Shown here one piece after another: positions 33,600-43,952 of a stretch of DNA of 64,000 nucleotides. A program made the translations under genes and the position numbers. The notes beneath the pieces are model-generated. The model was not told the origin of the DNA. It was given only the letters and a program-made list of their open reading frames with translations, and made no database searches. This DNA is from Verrucomicrobiota bacterium. Lineage in GTDB: Bacteria; Verrucomicrobiota; Verrucomicrobiia; Palsa-1439. Every line of letters starts with the position of its first letter. The first letter of the stretch is position 1. Location: the NCBI GenBank assembly GCA_003152315.1, contig PLZV01000025.1, forward strand, positions 1 to 64,000, written 5' to 3'.

Positions 33600-34571
33600 T
33601 CAACAGCCCGATATCTGACCAACCGATTTCGATGTCCGAACCACGCCCTGCCCCTGGTCGCAAAGGGTAAACCCCCGATTAGCTGTTTGCACGGTGAGGT
33701 AGGTTGCGTCAGCCGCTACGTTGGATTGCACGAAGCCTTTCTGGGTGCCGTCGATGGCGGATTGAAACGTGGTGACTCCCGAACAACACGAGACGGTACC
33801 TCCGTTGGCCGTGCAGACTACAGTGCCATTCGTGGGGTTAAAAAAGTTGATGATAGTTCCTCCGTCGTGTCCCCCGATATTCCAGACGGTCGGTGTGCCG
33901 CCACAATTTAAGGTGGTCTGGATGATATTTCCCGCGCCATCGGTGACGAAGACCGCGACCTTCAGTGCGCTCTGACCCGGAGGGATGACAACACTTGCAT
34001 CCTGGATGAGCGCGTTTGTCAGCCCGTCTTGCGTGAAAGATGCGCCGGTATATTGGAGCGATCCGGCTGCGTTGATGATTTGCTGTTGGAAGGGCTGCGT
34101 CATTGCCACATCGACGCGGGTGGTAGTGGCAAATGTGACGAAGGCCGCTTGGTCGACGGTGTCGTTGAAGGAGTTAATGAAAGAGGTAATGGCGCCAGTC
34201 AAGGCAGCCGACAAACTGGGGCTGGCTAGTGAGCCAGATCGATCCATGACGAGTGTGAGGATCACGTTCTGATAGGACGGCTTGCGGATGCGGTAGAATC
34301 CGTTCGTGAGGAAGGCGGGCGGGGAATCGGTGTATGCGAGCGAGGTGGTGTTTGAGCCAGCATTGACTGGGGCGGCGGGTAAGTCCGCCCACAGGTCCGT
34401 GGGAGAATTGGCGAATTGAACGTGATAGGCGGTGTAGGGGGCGGTGGGCCAGGTGAGGGTGATTTGGCCGTTGGTGGTGGCCTGGATGTTGTTGATGAAG
34501 AAAGGTGTTTGGGCGCGGGCAACGGGGGACAGCGCGAGAAGAGCGATGATGCCAGGCCACAGTCTATTCAT
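33600..34571 (-). pseudogene. TadG-like vWA protein, N-terminal part, apparently interrupted
   Basis: The frame encodes a signal peptide (MNRLWPGIIALLALSPVARA), an Ig-like domain, and a vWA domain with MIDAS LVMDRSGSL and a second acidic loop AVFVTDGAGN. Compared with the paralogues at 58116 and 59927 it stops too early: after NVAADATYLTVQTANR the homology is lost and a stop follows ~20 codons later. The missing C-terminal ~70 residues (TVYTIGLG...IANRILANV) are found on the same strand at 29478-29717. The intervening ~3.9 kb contains an IS1380 transposase and two PEP-CTERM genes. Whether the truncated product is still made is unknown. Confidence 0.7.
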
Positions 34572-34826
34572 GGAGCGGAGCATTCTCCGAGCAACCATTG
34601 ACCGACGTTTACCAACGGGCGCTGATGATATCGTATTCAGCGGAAGATGGCAAATGCCGTTGCGGGCTTTGGTAAGCGCATCAGTCAGTGATGGTTGTAG
34701 AGTAAAATGAATTCGTCAAGAATCCAGGTCTGACGCCGTTTTCTCCGAGAAAACCATGGTCTTTCCCGAGGTTTTCTGATAGAAGCAGGATCGTAACAGA
34801 GTTCGGGCTGGGAGAGCTTAACGAGC

Positions 34827-37800
34827 ATGAGGCATCGGATTCACCGTGGCACCGCCGTAATCGTCGCACTGTGGTTGCTATCCAGTTCGCAAGTAGCCAG
34901 CGTTACTGCCAACACCCTGGATCATTTCGGTTTTGCTCCGATCATCAGCCCGCAGACGTCCACGGTACCATTTACGATTACCCTCCAGGCGCAGGATGTG
35001 ACGAATGCGCTCGTAACCGGATTTGTTGGCCCTGTCACCCTGAGCGCGACCGGAAGCAATGGATCGGAACCCCTGACGCCCACCAGCTCCGGGACATTCA
35101 GCGGAGGCGTCTGGACTGGGAACGTGACGATCAATGTGATCGACTCGAACATCGTGTTGCAAGCCTCGGATGGCGGGGGGCATACGGGATCGAGCAATCC
35201 GTTTGATACCACCTCGACTCATGTACGGGTAATCAATCTGGCGGCGTCAGACATCGGCTACGATCCATTCTCGGACAAGATTTATGCGAGCGTGGGCAGT
35301 GGCAGTTTATCGAACACCGTGACGGTGATCAATCCTGCGACGGGTGCCATCGGTTCTTCCGTGCAGGTCGGTCCTGGCCCCGGAAGGATTGCGGTTGCCG
35401 ACAATGGCCAACTACTCCATGTGGCGGTGAGTGGTCTGAATGCCGTGAAACAGGTTATGATTCCGTCGCTGACGCCCGGGTTGAGTTTCTCAACCTACAG
35501 CGGCTTGCCCCTGACGGACATGGTACCCGTGCCCGGCTCGGCGGGTTCGGTGGCTGTCGCCGTGTACCGCGCATCCGATTACGGACGAGTCGACACGATT
35601 TACGACAATGGCGTGGCGCGGGCCAATGTGGCAAATGCAGCGAATGTCATTCGATTCGGGGGAACCAACACGGTCTTGTATGGCGTGAACAACATCTTTG
35701 ATCAAGTCCACTTCGATTTTTATGCCATGAGCGTGGATGCCTCGGGTGCGACCGTTACGAGTTACGTCCCAAACCTGGTCGGGGGCTTTTATGGAGTTTA
35801 TGTTGAATATGGGGGCGGCTTGCTCTTTACCTCGTACGGCCAGATGATCGATCCAGTGGCTGGCACCGTAATCGGCGGCTTCCCGGCGAACGGACCGGTG
35901 TGGCCTGATACGAAAGCCGGTCGCGTGCTTATCCTATACGGTTCCACCCTTCAGGCGTATGACCTCACCACGTCGGCGTTGATAGGGTCCCAGACCGTGT
36001 ACGGCATGTCGGGTTCGCCGGGATATCTGATCTGGGCGGGAGCCAACCGGGTCGCGTTTGAAACAAGCGCTGGCGAGGTATTCATCGTTGATACCGGCCT
36101 CGTCCCGTCAGGGGGGCCTGCCGACCTGGCGCTGATCGGATCCGATTTTCCGAACCCTGTCGACATTGGCAGCAATCTCACGCATTCGATCACCATCACC
36201 AACCTGGGTCCGAATACCGCGACGAATGTCCTGGTATTGGAGACCCTGCCTGCCAACAATATACTGGTGTCTGCCACAGCTTCGCAGGGCAGTTGCACAC
36301 AAGACGCGGGTGTGGTGAGATGTTCGCTGGGGTCGATCAATAGCGGCGCCGCAGCGACGGCGAACATTGTCGTGCAAGCTACCAAGGCAGGTCCCGTTCA
36401 GACTGTAACCGTGGTGACCTCGGATACGACCGATTCCACCTTGACCAATAATGTCGTGACCAACCTGACGACGGTCGGGTTTATACCCGCATCGGACAGC
36501 GTGAACGTTCTCAACTTGACGACCAGCGACCTTATTTACGACACGCACTCCGCACGATTGTACGCCAGCATTCCCGATGGCGTCACGGGGGGGATTAGCA
36601 ACAGCGTTGCGGCAATCGACCCGATGACAGGGTTGGTGGGGCAACAAGCATTCGTTGGTGAAGGGCCGGGGAAGCTTGCGGTGGCTGACAACGGTCAGTA
36701 TCTATACGTGGGCCTGACTGGCACAAACCTGGTTGCCAGACTCGATTTACCTTCGATGACGACCGGACTCGTGTTTAGTCTCGGAACCAATCAGTCGGCC
36801 GGGGCCCGATACGTTGACGACATGGTGGTCTTGTCGGGCTCGTCGGGTTCCGTGGCCATTACCCTGACGAACTCCTGCTGCTCCCCCGCTTATGATGGCG
36901 TGGTGGTTTTCGACAACGGTATTCCACGCTCAACGGTAATCCCGCCGGGTATCGGACCTGACACCCTGGCGTTGAGCGGCACAAGCACCGTGCTGTATGG
37001 ACACGATAACGAGTCTCCCCTGCATGGCTTTTATACAATGAACGTCAGCGGTTCGGGCATGACCGTTACGTCGGATGTGCCCGATCTGCCCAATGCCTCT
37101 TGCGACATCGCTTTCGATGGCGGCTTGATTTTCACCAGCACGGGCGCGGTCATTCAACCGACCAATAGCACGCAGACCACCCCGTTTCCAGCGAGCGGTC
37201 TGGTCTGTCCTGACCTGGCCGATGGCCGGGTGTTCTTCCTCAATGGGTCGACACTGCAGGCATTCGATCCATACACCCATCTCCAGATCGGTTCGGTGCC
37301 AGTGTCCGGAATATCGGGTGCGACTGCCGGTCTGGTTCGTTGGGGCGCCGACGGTTTGGCTTTCACCACCAGTGGCGGGCAAGTGTTTGTATTACGGACA
37401 TCCTTGATTCCGTCGGGATCGGTCGCCGACCTCTCCGTCCAAGCTCTCGCGTCACCGACCCCGGGGGAAATGGGGATCGCCATGACCAACAGTGTTACCG
37501 TGACGAACAGTGGCCCAGCCGACGCAGCCAATGTCGTGGTGCTGGACAGTTTGCCTGCGGGCGTATCTTTTAACTCCGCTGTTTCGTCCCAGGGAAGTTG
37601 CACGCTGAGTAACGGTCTTGTCGTCTGCAACCTCGGCACGGTGGCCGCCGGTGCGTCGGCATCGACGACAATCAGCTTCACACCTTCCATCGGGACCATG
37701 CCAACGAACGTGCTCACGAGTACTGTTCTCGTCACATCTGCCGCATCCGAGCCGAACTTTGCCAACAATTCCACATCATTGGTTATGACGGTGGTCCTTG

Positions 37801-40800
37801 ACAGCGTCGGGGATGGAATACCGGATTGGTGGCGATTGCAATATTTCGGCAGCGCCAACACGACGAACCCGAATTCGTGCGCCACCTGTGACTTCGATGG
37901 CGATGGTTTCAACAACCTGCAGGAATTTCAGGCAGGCACCAACCCGGGGAATACCAACTCGTACCCGATCAATTGGCCGGTGTTGGTCGTGTCGAACGTG
38001 TTCAGTGGGTTGAGCAATCCGACCGTGGTCACCCACGCGGGTGACGGGAGCGGCAGGCTTTTCGTCTGCGAACGGATTGGCAGGGTTCGCGTTGCGAACC
38101 GCGGCATTCTTTCGCCTACGGCATTTTTGGACATCCGGACACGAGTGAAGACGAGTGACATCGAGCAAGGCCTGCTCGGCCTGGCCTTCCCGCCCGGCTT
38201 TACGATCACCAACAGTCATTTCTACGTCACGTACACGGATTCTTCGAACAACCTGGTGGTGTCCCGTTTCTTTGTCACGACAAACTCCAACGTGGTCAAT
38301 GCGGCGACGGAGCAGCGGGTCCTGACGGTGCCCAAGCCTTACACCAACCATAACGGAGGCCAGTTGGCGTTCGGGCCGGATGGCTATTTGTATGTGGGAA
38401 TTGGCGACGGGGGAAGCGAAGGAGATCCGCTGAACAACGGGCAGACCACGACGAACCTGCTTGGCAAGATATTGCGGATCGACACTGAGGGAACCAACCA
38501 GACCTACGGCATACCGCCGACGAACCCATTCGTGGGCAATGCTTCCTATCTCCCGGAAATCTGGGCCTACGGTCTCCGCAATCCATGGCGGTTCTCTTTT
38601 GACCGGCTGACGGGAGACCTCTACATCGGCGACGTGGGCCAGAACACTTACGAAGAGATTGACTTCCAGAGCGCGAGAGATCCGGGCGGCGAGAATTACG
38701 GCTGGCGGTGGTTTGAAGGGAATCATCCGTACAATCTGCCGCTGGGCGCCAACACGAATAACCTGACCTGGCCGATTATCGAATACTCTCACGCCAATGG
38801 TTGTGCCGTGATCGGGGGCTACGTCTATCGTGGTTCGGCGTACCCGCGAATGTACGGGATTTATTTCTTTGGGGACTACTGCAACGGGGCGATCCGGGGG
38901 CTGATCAGCCAGTCTGGGTTTACGAATCAGTTGTACAGCCTCAACGACTCGATCTCCTCGTTTGGGGAAGATGATGCCGGGAACGTGTACGTCTCGCGCT
39001 TTAACTCGGGCCTGATCTCCCAAATCCAGGACACGGGCGCGGCCTACACGCCCGTGATCGCTCCCAGTGGAGGCACCTACCCATCCAACGTGCTCGCCAC
39101 CGTGACCTGCAACGAAGCAGGAGCCATCATCCATTACACGACCAATGGAGTCGACCCGACGCAGAGCGATCCAACGATCCAGTCCGGCGGTTTGATTCCG
39201 ATCAACTCGACGCTCTTGCTGAAGGCTCGAGCCTTCAAGGCGGGCCTGAATCCGAGCCCGGTTGCTTCCGCGAATTACGTGCTGGCGGTGACAGCGCCCA
39301 CGTTCAGTCCGCCGGCAGGCACCATTACCAGGGGCACAACGATCACGATCACTACGGTGACTCCAGGAGCCACCATCCTCTACACGCTCGATGGCACTGA
39401 TCCGACGCCGTCATCCCCGGTGTACACTCCACCCTTGGTGATCAATGGCAGTGTCACCCTCAAGGCGAAGGGAGTGAAGACTGGATACAGCGACAGTTCG
39501 ATCAGCAGCGTCTCGTATTCACTGCCCTCTTCAGCGACACCACAATTCAGTCCATCCCAGGGACCCATCACAAACGGTACGCAGGTCACCATCACTTCCG
39601 GCACATACGGAGTGACGATCCATTACACGTTGGACGGTACGTCTCCGACCTCCTCTTCACCTGTGTACACGGGTCCGTTGCTCCTTTCCGGAAACGTCAC
39701 TCTGATGGCGATGACAGCCAGTCCTGATTACCAGGACGGTGCAATCCAAAGCGCATTCTTCGGATCGATACAATACGAGAACACCCTGGTAAGCACCCTG
39801 GCAGGGAGCGGGCAGGCGGGATTCAGCAATGGGCCGGGAATCTCTGCTCAATTCTACTATCCGCAAGGCATCTGCAACGACGGTTTGGGCAACCTCTACG
39901 TGGCCGACAGCGATAATAACCGGATTCGAAAGGTTTCGCCGTCGGGGTTCGTAACAACGCTCGCGGGAACCGGCGTGGCCGGAAACCAAAGTGGCCCGGG
40001 GGCGACCGCACAATTTGATCGACCCGTCGGCACCTGTGTTGATTCGGCTGGAAACGTCTATGTGGCGGACGCCAACAACCTCGCGATCCGGAAAATCAGT
40101 ACTGCGGGGACAGTATCGACAGTCGCCGGCGCCGGCGTATGGGGCTATTTGGATGGTCCGGCATTGACGGCCCAATTCAGCAATCTTGGCCTGATGACCA
40201 TTGACGGGGCGGGCACGCTTTACATCAGCGAGGTCGCCCGCATTCGGGAGATGAGCACGAACGCAATCGTGAGCACCCTGGCGGGCACCGGCACGGACAG
40301 TCCAGAAGGGTGGAGTCAGAATGTCGGCATCAGTGTTGACGGCTCGGGGAATGTCTTTGCGGCCATCGGTTACGGCACAATTTTGGAAGTCAGCCCGGCG
40401 GGAGTGGTGCAACTTTTCGCGGGCAAACCGTTTGCTGGTATCAACACGCAGGCCTACGCGGACGGGCCTCGTCTCTCCGCGCAATTTCTCGGGCCCGCCG
40501 CCACGGCGGTGGACAAACTGGGGAATTTGTACGTCGCGGATGGCAACTACATCCGCAAGATCAGCCCCAGTGGACTCGTCACTACTCTCGCCGGGAACGG
40601 GCAGAGCGGTAGCACGGATGGTCCTGGATGGCAGGCAGAGTTCAATGGTCCGTATGGGATTTGCGTCGACGCGGAGGGCAACGTCTATGCCGCTGACAGG
40701 AACAACCAGAAAATCCGGAAGATCGTCCAACTTGGCTGGGACGGGGATGGTGACGGCATTCCCGATGCTTGGACTCAGTTGTATTTTGGGCATCCGTATG

Positions 40801-41147
40801 GTCAGACGAATGATCTTTCCTGCGCGACTTGTGACGCCGATGGGGATGGCATGAACAATCTGCAAGAATTCCTGGCGGGGACCGATCCAACGAATAGCGG
40901 TTCGGCCTTTGGCATTATCAGCATCGCGCTTCAAGGTAACGACGTGCTGGTGACCTGGAGGACGGGGATGGGCAAGACCAATGCGCTGCAGGCTACTGCC
41001 GGTACCGTTGACGGGGCTTACGGTACGAACGCCTCCGCGGATCTGTTCATCGTCACCAACACCGTTGGCATCACGACCAACTATCTCGACCTTGGCGGTG
41101 CCACGAACACGCCGGCGCGGTACTATCGCGTGCGGTTGGTGCCGTAG
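34827..41147 (+). CDS. Giant secreted multidomain beta-propeller/dehydrogenase-like surface protein
   Basis: 2106 aa with a signal peptide. The order is: N-terminal Ig-like region; YVTN-type beta-propeller (~125-425); DUF11 domain (~429-545, SITITNLGPNTATNVLVLE); second YVTN propeller (~555-860); second DUF11 (~866-975); GDGIPDWWRLQYFG linker motif; PQQ-dependent glucose/sorbosone dehydrogenase-like propeller (~1050-1400, NHNGGQLAFGPDGYLYVGIGDGG and YGLRNPWRFSFD); three chitobiase/hexosaminidase C-terminal-type domains (IHYTTNGVDPT, ILYTLDGTDPTPSSP, IHYTLDGTSPTSSSP; ~1400-1650); five NHL repeats (NLYVADSDNNRIRKVS type; ~1650-1970); and a final GDGIPDAW...YFG tail. Surface carbohydrate binding or oxidation is plausible but unproven. 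Confidence 0.88.
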   Translation: MRHRIHRGTAVIVALWLLSSSQVASVTANTLDHFGFAPIISPQTSTVPFTITLQAQDVTNALVTGFVGPVTLSATGSNGSEPLTPTSSGTFSGGVWTGNVTINVIDSNIVLQASDGGGHTGSSNPFDTTSTHVRVINLAASDIGYDPFSDKIYASVGSGSLSNTVTVINPATGAIGSSVQVGPGPGRIAVADNGQLLHVAVSGLNAVKQVMIPSLTPGLSFSTYSGLPLTDMVPVPGSAGSVAVAVYRASDYGRVDTIYDNGVARANVANAANVIRFGGTNTVLYGVNNIFDQVHFDFYAMSVDASGATVTSYVPNLVGGFYGVYVEYGGGLLFTSYGQMIDPVAGTVIGGFPANGPVWPDTKAGRVLILYGSTLQAYDLTTSALIGSQTVYGMSGSPGYLIWAGANRVAFETSAGEVFIVDTGLVPSGGPADLALIGSDFPNPVDIGSNLTHSITITNLGPNTATNVLVLETLPANNILVSATASQGSCTQDAGVVRCSLGSINSGAAATANIVVQATKAGPVQTVTVVTSDTTDSTLTNNVVTNLTTVGFIPASDSVNVLNLTTSDLIYDTHSARLYASIPDGVTGGISNSVAAIDPMTGLVGQQAFVGEGPGKLAVADNGQYLYVGLTGTNLVARLDLPSMTTGLVFSLGTNQSAGARYVDDMVVLSGSSGSVAITLTNSCCSPAYDGVVVFDNGIPRSTVIPPGIGPDTLALSGTSTVLYGHDNESPLHGFYTMNVSGSGMTVTSDVPDLPNASCDIAFDGGLIFTSTGAVIQPTNSTQTTPFPASGLVCPDLADGRVFFLNGSTLQAFDPYTHLQIGSVPVSGISGATAGLVRWGADGLAFTTSGGQVFVLRTSLIPSGSVADLSVQALASPTPGEMGIAMTNSVTVTNSGPADAANVVVLDSLPAGVSFNSAVSSQGSCTLSNGLVVCNLGTVAAGASASTTISFTPSIGTMPTNVLTSTVLVTSAASEPNFANNSTSLVMTVVLDSVGDGIPDWWRLQYFGSANTTNPNSCATCDFDGDGFNNLQEFQAGTNPGNTNSYPINWPVLVVSNVFSGLSNPTVVTHAGDGSGRLFVCERIGRVRVANRGILSPTAFLDIRTRVKTSDIEQGLLGLAFPPGFTITNSHFYVTYTDSSNNLVVSRFFVTTNSNVVNAATEQRVLTVPKPYTNHNGGQLAFGPDGYLYVGIGDGGSEGDPLNNGQTTTNLLGKILRIDTEGTNQTYGIPPTNPFVGNASYLPEIWAYGLRNPWRFSFDRLTGDLYIGDVGQNTYEEIDFQSARDPGGENYGWRWFEGNHPYNLPLGANTNNLTWPIIEYSHANGCAVIGGYVYRGSAYPRMYGIYFFGDYCNGAIRGLISQSGFTNQLYSLNDSISSFGEDDAGNVYVSRFNSGLISQIQDTGAAYTPVIAPSGGTYPSNVLATVTCNEAGAIIHYTTNGVDPTQSDPTIQSGGLIPINSTLLLKARAFKAGLNPSPVASANYVLAVTAPTFSPPAGTITRGTTITITTVTPGATILYTLDGTDPTPSSPVYTPPLVINGSVTLKAKGVKTGYSDSSISSVSYSLPSSATPQFSPSQGPITNGTQVTITSGTYGVTIHYTLDGTSPTSSSPVYTGPLLLSGNVTLMAMTASPDYQDGAIQSAFFGSIQYENTLVSTLAGSGQAGFSNGPGISAQFYYPQGICNDGLGNLYVADSDNNRIRKVSPSGFVTTLAGTGVAGNQSGPGATAQFDRPVGTCVDSAGNVYVADANNLAIRKISTAGTVSTVAGAGVWGYLDGPALTAQFSNLGLMTIDGAGTLYISEVARIREMSTNAIVSTLAGTGTDSPEGWSQNVGISVDGSGNVFAAIGYGTILEVSPAGVVQLFAGKPFAGINTQAYADGPRLSAQFLGPAATAVDKLGNLYVADGNYIRKISPSGLVTTLAGNGQSGSTDGPGWQAEFNGPYGICVDAEGNVYAADRNNQKIRKIVQLGWDGDGDGIPDAWTQLYFGHPYGQTNDLSCATCDADGDGMNNLQEFLAGTDPTNSGSAFGIISIALQGNDVLVTWRTGMGKTNALQATAGTVDGAYGTNASADLFIVTNTVGITTNYLDLGGATNTPARYYRVRLVP

Positions 41148-41727
41148 GCTGGGCCGGGGATTTGGGATTGCCGCGACAACCACATCGCCGCGTATTGCGC
41201 AAGCAGTGCTGTGGTCTGTTTTTTTTACAGATGTACCCTTAATAAGGCCAATGTTCATGGGCATTTTGGAGAAAAGCTTCCAAACCTTCCATACCCTGCG
41301 AAGTGCGCTCACTGGTCTTTGGAGGTTGGGGTAGAGTGGACGCGTGAAAAGGAATGTGAGCAACACGAAGGGCACGAAGGAGACACGAAGCAGACACGAA
41401 GGGGACGGAGTGTGCACGATCCGCCTTCGCCAAGGCTTCGGCGCGACAGGGGGGAAGGGGCAGGATTGGGAATTCGAGGGGGGAAAATGGGGCGCGGAGG
41501 GAGTGGGGGCGTTTGAGATGGCTAGCGACGGTGAAACACGTCTAAGGACAGCTAACGACGTGTTAGATTTTTTGGGGGTTGAAAATGGGACCACAATATA
41601 TGGTGGTTTTGGCGAGGGGGACGAAGTGGCGGAGGGAGGCCAATGTTGCTTGACGGGGTGGGGGGTGCGTGGTAGCGTCGCCCGCACTTTAGCCCAGAGA
41701 AGGAACCACATTACCCACAAGGAACTC
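41148..41727 (+). other. Intergenic region with short repeats
   Basis: No gene is seen; the N-terminal extension of the ORF-track frame starting at 41344 is low-complexity. It contains a family-1 repeat module (GGATTGCCGCGACAACCACA near 41165), a run of ACACGAAG-type direct repeats (41364-41402), and GATCCGCCTTCGCCAA near 41419, also found inverted at about 16573-16588. Confidence 0.5.
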
Positions 41728-42810
41728 ATGAAGAGCCGCGCAGTTCTCGCCACTTTTGTCATTGCCGTCACGCTCGTTTGCCGGACGTTCGCGGCGGACA
41801 AGCCAAAGGCCGCTGTTCAAACCAACGCTCCCGTTGCGGCCGTCACGGCGACCGCTCCCAAGACTGGCGAAGTCGTGGCGCGCGTCAATGGCACGGAAAT
41901 CAACCGCAAGGAACTCGATGCGGCGGTGCAGGCGTTTACGTTCCAGATGGCTCGCCGTGGCCGCCCCCTTCCGCCGGGCCAGGGCGCGACGGTGGAACGC
42001 GACATCCTGGATGAGTTGATTGGCCGTGAACTGTTGCGGCAGGAAGGCAGCAAGCATATTCCCGCGGATATTGACAAGAAGGTGAAGGATCAGATTGATC
42101 TGGTGACGACGCAGGTTGGCGGCGAAGAGCAACTCAAGAAAACACTCGCGGACACCGGCATCACGCCCGACGAGTACGCCAAGCGGGTCCGCGACAACGT
42201 GATCATTCGCGAGGCGATCGAGAGCGTCGTCGACAAGGAAGTCAAAATCGCCCCCGAGGAGATCCGGGCGTTTTACGATAAGAATCCCGACCAATTCAAA
42301 CAGCCGGAAACGGTTCGCGCCAGCCACGTCCTCATCCACTGCGCACCCACTGCGACCGACGAAGTGAAGAAGGAGAAGCGCACGCAGATTGACAGCGTGC
42401 GTGCGCTGGTCAAGAGCGGTGAGAAATTCGCGGATGTGGCCAAGAAGTTTTCCGAGGACCCAGGCAGCGCCCAGAACGGCGGCGATCTCGGGTTTTTCGG
42501 GCGTGGCCAGATGGTGCCGGAATTTGACGCGGCGGCGTTTTCGCTGAAAACAAACGAAATCAGTGACGTCATCACCACGCAGTATGGGTACCACGTCCTG
42601 TTGGTCACGGACCGCAAACCGGCGCAGACCGTCCCCTTCGATCAGGTGAAGGTCGATCTCGCGCAGTTTTTGAAGCAGCGCAAGGGCAACGATATCACGC
42701 GCGACCAGGTCGCCAGTCTGCGCAAAGCGGCGAAGGTTGAGATTCTCGTGCCGGAGCCGCCGCCCGCGCCGGTCGTCGAAACCGCGCCCGTGCAAGCCCC
42801 AAAGAAGTGA
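41728..42810 (+). CDS. Peptidyl-prolyl cis-trans isomerase, SurA/PrsA-like periplasmic foldase
   Basis: 360 aa starting MKSRAVLATFVIAVTLVCRTFAA, a signal peptide, with AAGGA 6 nt upstream; the longer ORF-track start is not supported. A SurA N-like helical chaperone region (ARVNGTEINRKELDAAVQ; EEQLKKTLADTGITPDEYAKRVRDN) precedes one parvulin domain: RASHVLIH, GEKFADVAKKFSEDPGSAQNGGDLGFFGRGQMVPEFDAAAFSL and QYGYHVLLV. A Pro-rich tail ends the protein. It assists folding of exported or outer-membrane proteins. Confidence 0.93.
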   Translation: MKSRAVLATFVIAVTLVCRTFAADKPKAAVQTNAPVAAVTATAPKTGEVVARVNGTEINRKELDAAVQAFTFQMARRGRPLPPGQGATVERDILDELIGRELLRQEGSKHIPADIDKKVKDQIDLVTTQVGGEEQLKKTLADTGITPDEYAKRVRDNVIIREAIESVVDKEVKIAPEEIRAFYDKNPDQFKQPETVRASHVLIHCAPTATDEVKKEKRTQIDSVRALVKSGEKFADVAKKFSEDPGSAQNGGDLGFFGRGQMVPEFDAAAFSLKTNEISDVITTQYGYHVLLVTDRKPAQTVPFDQVKVDLAQFLKQRKGNDITRDQVASLRKAAKVEILVPEPPPAPVVETAPVQAPKK

Positions 42811-42844
42811 CGACGGGCGTTTCGCCCGAATCCGACGGTACCGT

Positions 42845-42880
42845 GCGATTGACGCGGCCTGCGGAAGTTTCGTTGAATAG
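42845..42880 (+). repeat. Dispersed TTGACGC/GGAAGTTTC element, copy 1
   Basis: GCGATTGACGCGGCC followed by TGCGGAAGTTTCGTTGAATA. It shares GATTGACGC and CGGAAGTTTC at the same spacing with copies at 43953 and 45703. It lies about 150 nt before a PEP-CTERM gene. Confidence 0.55.
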
Positions 42881-43033
42881 TTTTGCGAGACGCACCTATT
42901 GTCTTTGGCAATTCAGTTGAATTCATCCAGAGATTTACCTTGCTTTCGGAAGGCCTGAAGGTTTACAAGGATGGCTGGCGGGTGAATTTCCAAAGCGAGT
43001 TTGGAAATCACAAAAAACTCGGGGGATCCAATC

Positions 43034-43801
43034 ATGAAGAATACCTTGCTAAGGTTTTTCATCACGTGTGCCTTGTTTGTTGCCGGTTCCGTTGAAGCGC
43101 AGATCTTGACCATCAACCCTGTAAGCTCATACGGCACCATCACGTTTAACGACGTCAATTCTCTCAACCCCAGTCTCCTTCCCGGCAGCACGTATAGCCA
43201 GGGCTCGAGCCCGTGGACTGGCGCACCCGTGTCTTTGTCCCAGACGGACCCGACCACGCTGGATTTTGCCAACGGTATTCTGGATGCCAGCACTTACGGC
43301 CCTTTCAGTTACCCGATCCTTTTGAACAATATTACGCTGACACAACCGAGCGTTAACACCGGCTTCGCCCAGCTGAATGTCCAATTTGGCGTCCAATACC
43401 AGATTGGCGCCGGCGGGTTGTCGGCGGCGCCCGTGCAATACCCAAACTTCCTGATCAGCGGCACGGTTCAGCCGCCGTCCACCAGTTACGCCTCGATTTC
43501 CGGCTACATCAACTACTTTGCCATTAACGCCGCGGGAGTCGGCAGTCTCGTTGACACCGTGAATTATAACTGGCTCTACAACACCCCGGGCCCGTTCAGC
43601 GGTATTTCCGTCTCGGGTTCTCCCGTCAATCCGCTCCTGAGCGCCATTGGTCCCAATTCCACGCTGGTGGTCACGGGCAGCCTTACGTTCGTGGTCGATC
43701 CGGCCAGCATTACGGTGCAGACCGTTCCCGAACCGGCCTCGCAAGCGCTGGCGGTCGTGGCACTGGTGGGCTTGGCGGCGGTTTGCCGACGACGAAAATA
43801 G
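43034..43801 (+). CDS. PEP-CTERM sorting-domain protein
   Basis: 255 aa beginning MKNTLLRFFITCALFVAGSVEAQ (signal peptide), with GGGGGATC upstream. The body is beta-rich (SYGTITFNDVNSLNP; NLQVQF-like strands) with no known enzyme motif. The C-terminus VPEPASQALAVVALVGLAAVCRRRK is the sorting signal recognised by exosortase. It is followed by a strong terminator. Probably an extracellular matrix or surface protein. Confidence 0.87.
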   Translation: MKNTLLRFFITCALFVAGSVEAQILTINPVSSYGTITFNDVNSLNPSLLPGSTYSQGSSPWTGAPVSLSQTDPTTLDFANGILDASTYGPFSYPILLNNITLTQPSVNTGFAQLNVQFGVQYQIGAGGLSAAPVQYPNFLISGTVQPPSTSYASISGYINYFAINAAGVGSLVDTVNYNWLYNTPGPFSGISVSGSPVNPLLSAIGPNSTLVVTGSLTFVVDPASITVQTVPEPASQALAVVALVGLAAVCRRRK

Positions 43802-43823
43802 GGAGCATCCGTTTCCGATTCAG

Positions 43824-43865
43824 AGAGCCGCTCGACCGATGGGTCGACGGCTCTTTGGTTTTTGA
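43824..43865 (+). terminator. Rho-independent terminator after PEP-CTERM gene
   Basis: Stem AGAGCCG and TCGACC, GATG loop, then GGTCGA and CGGCTCT, followed by TTGGTTTTT. It lies 23 nt after the stop at 43801. Confidence 0.88.
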
Positions 43866-43952
43866 GAACTGTTGGCGTCTCGCTGGCTCGGCTCCGCGAG
43901 CTGCTGAACCCGTCCGTGACGCTGGATCTATCCCTCGTGGATCGTCTTGCCA

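Noticed and set aside
37776-39134. 452-aa minus-strand ORF
   Set aside because: Antisense of the GSDH-like region; His/Arg/Val-rich shadow sequence.
41344-41727. N-terminal extension of the SurA-like ORF
   Set aside because: A good RBS and signal peptide support ATG 41728; the extension is repeats and low-complexity sequence.
39657-41801. 714-aa minus-strand ORF opposite the giant protein
   Set aside because: Antisense frame of a well-supported multidomain gene and the following repeats.
43034-43034. Sigma-54 promoter (TGGCAATTCAGTTGA) upstream of the PEP-CTERM gene
   Set aside because: The invariant GC of the -12 element is GA, so the match is not convincing.
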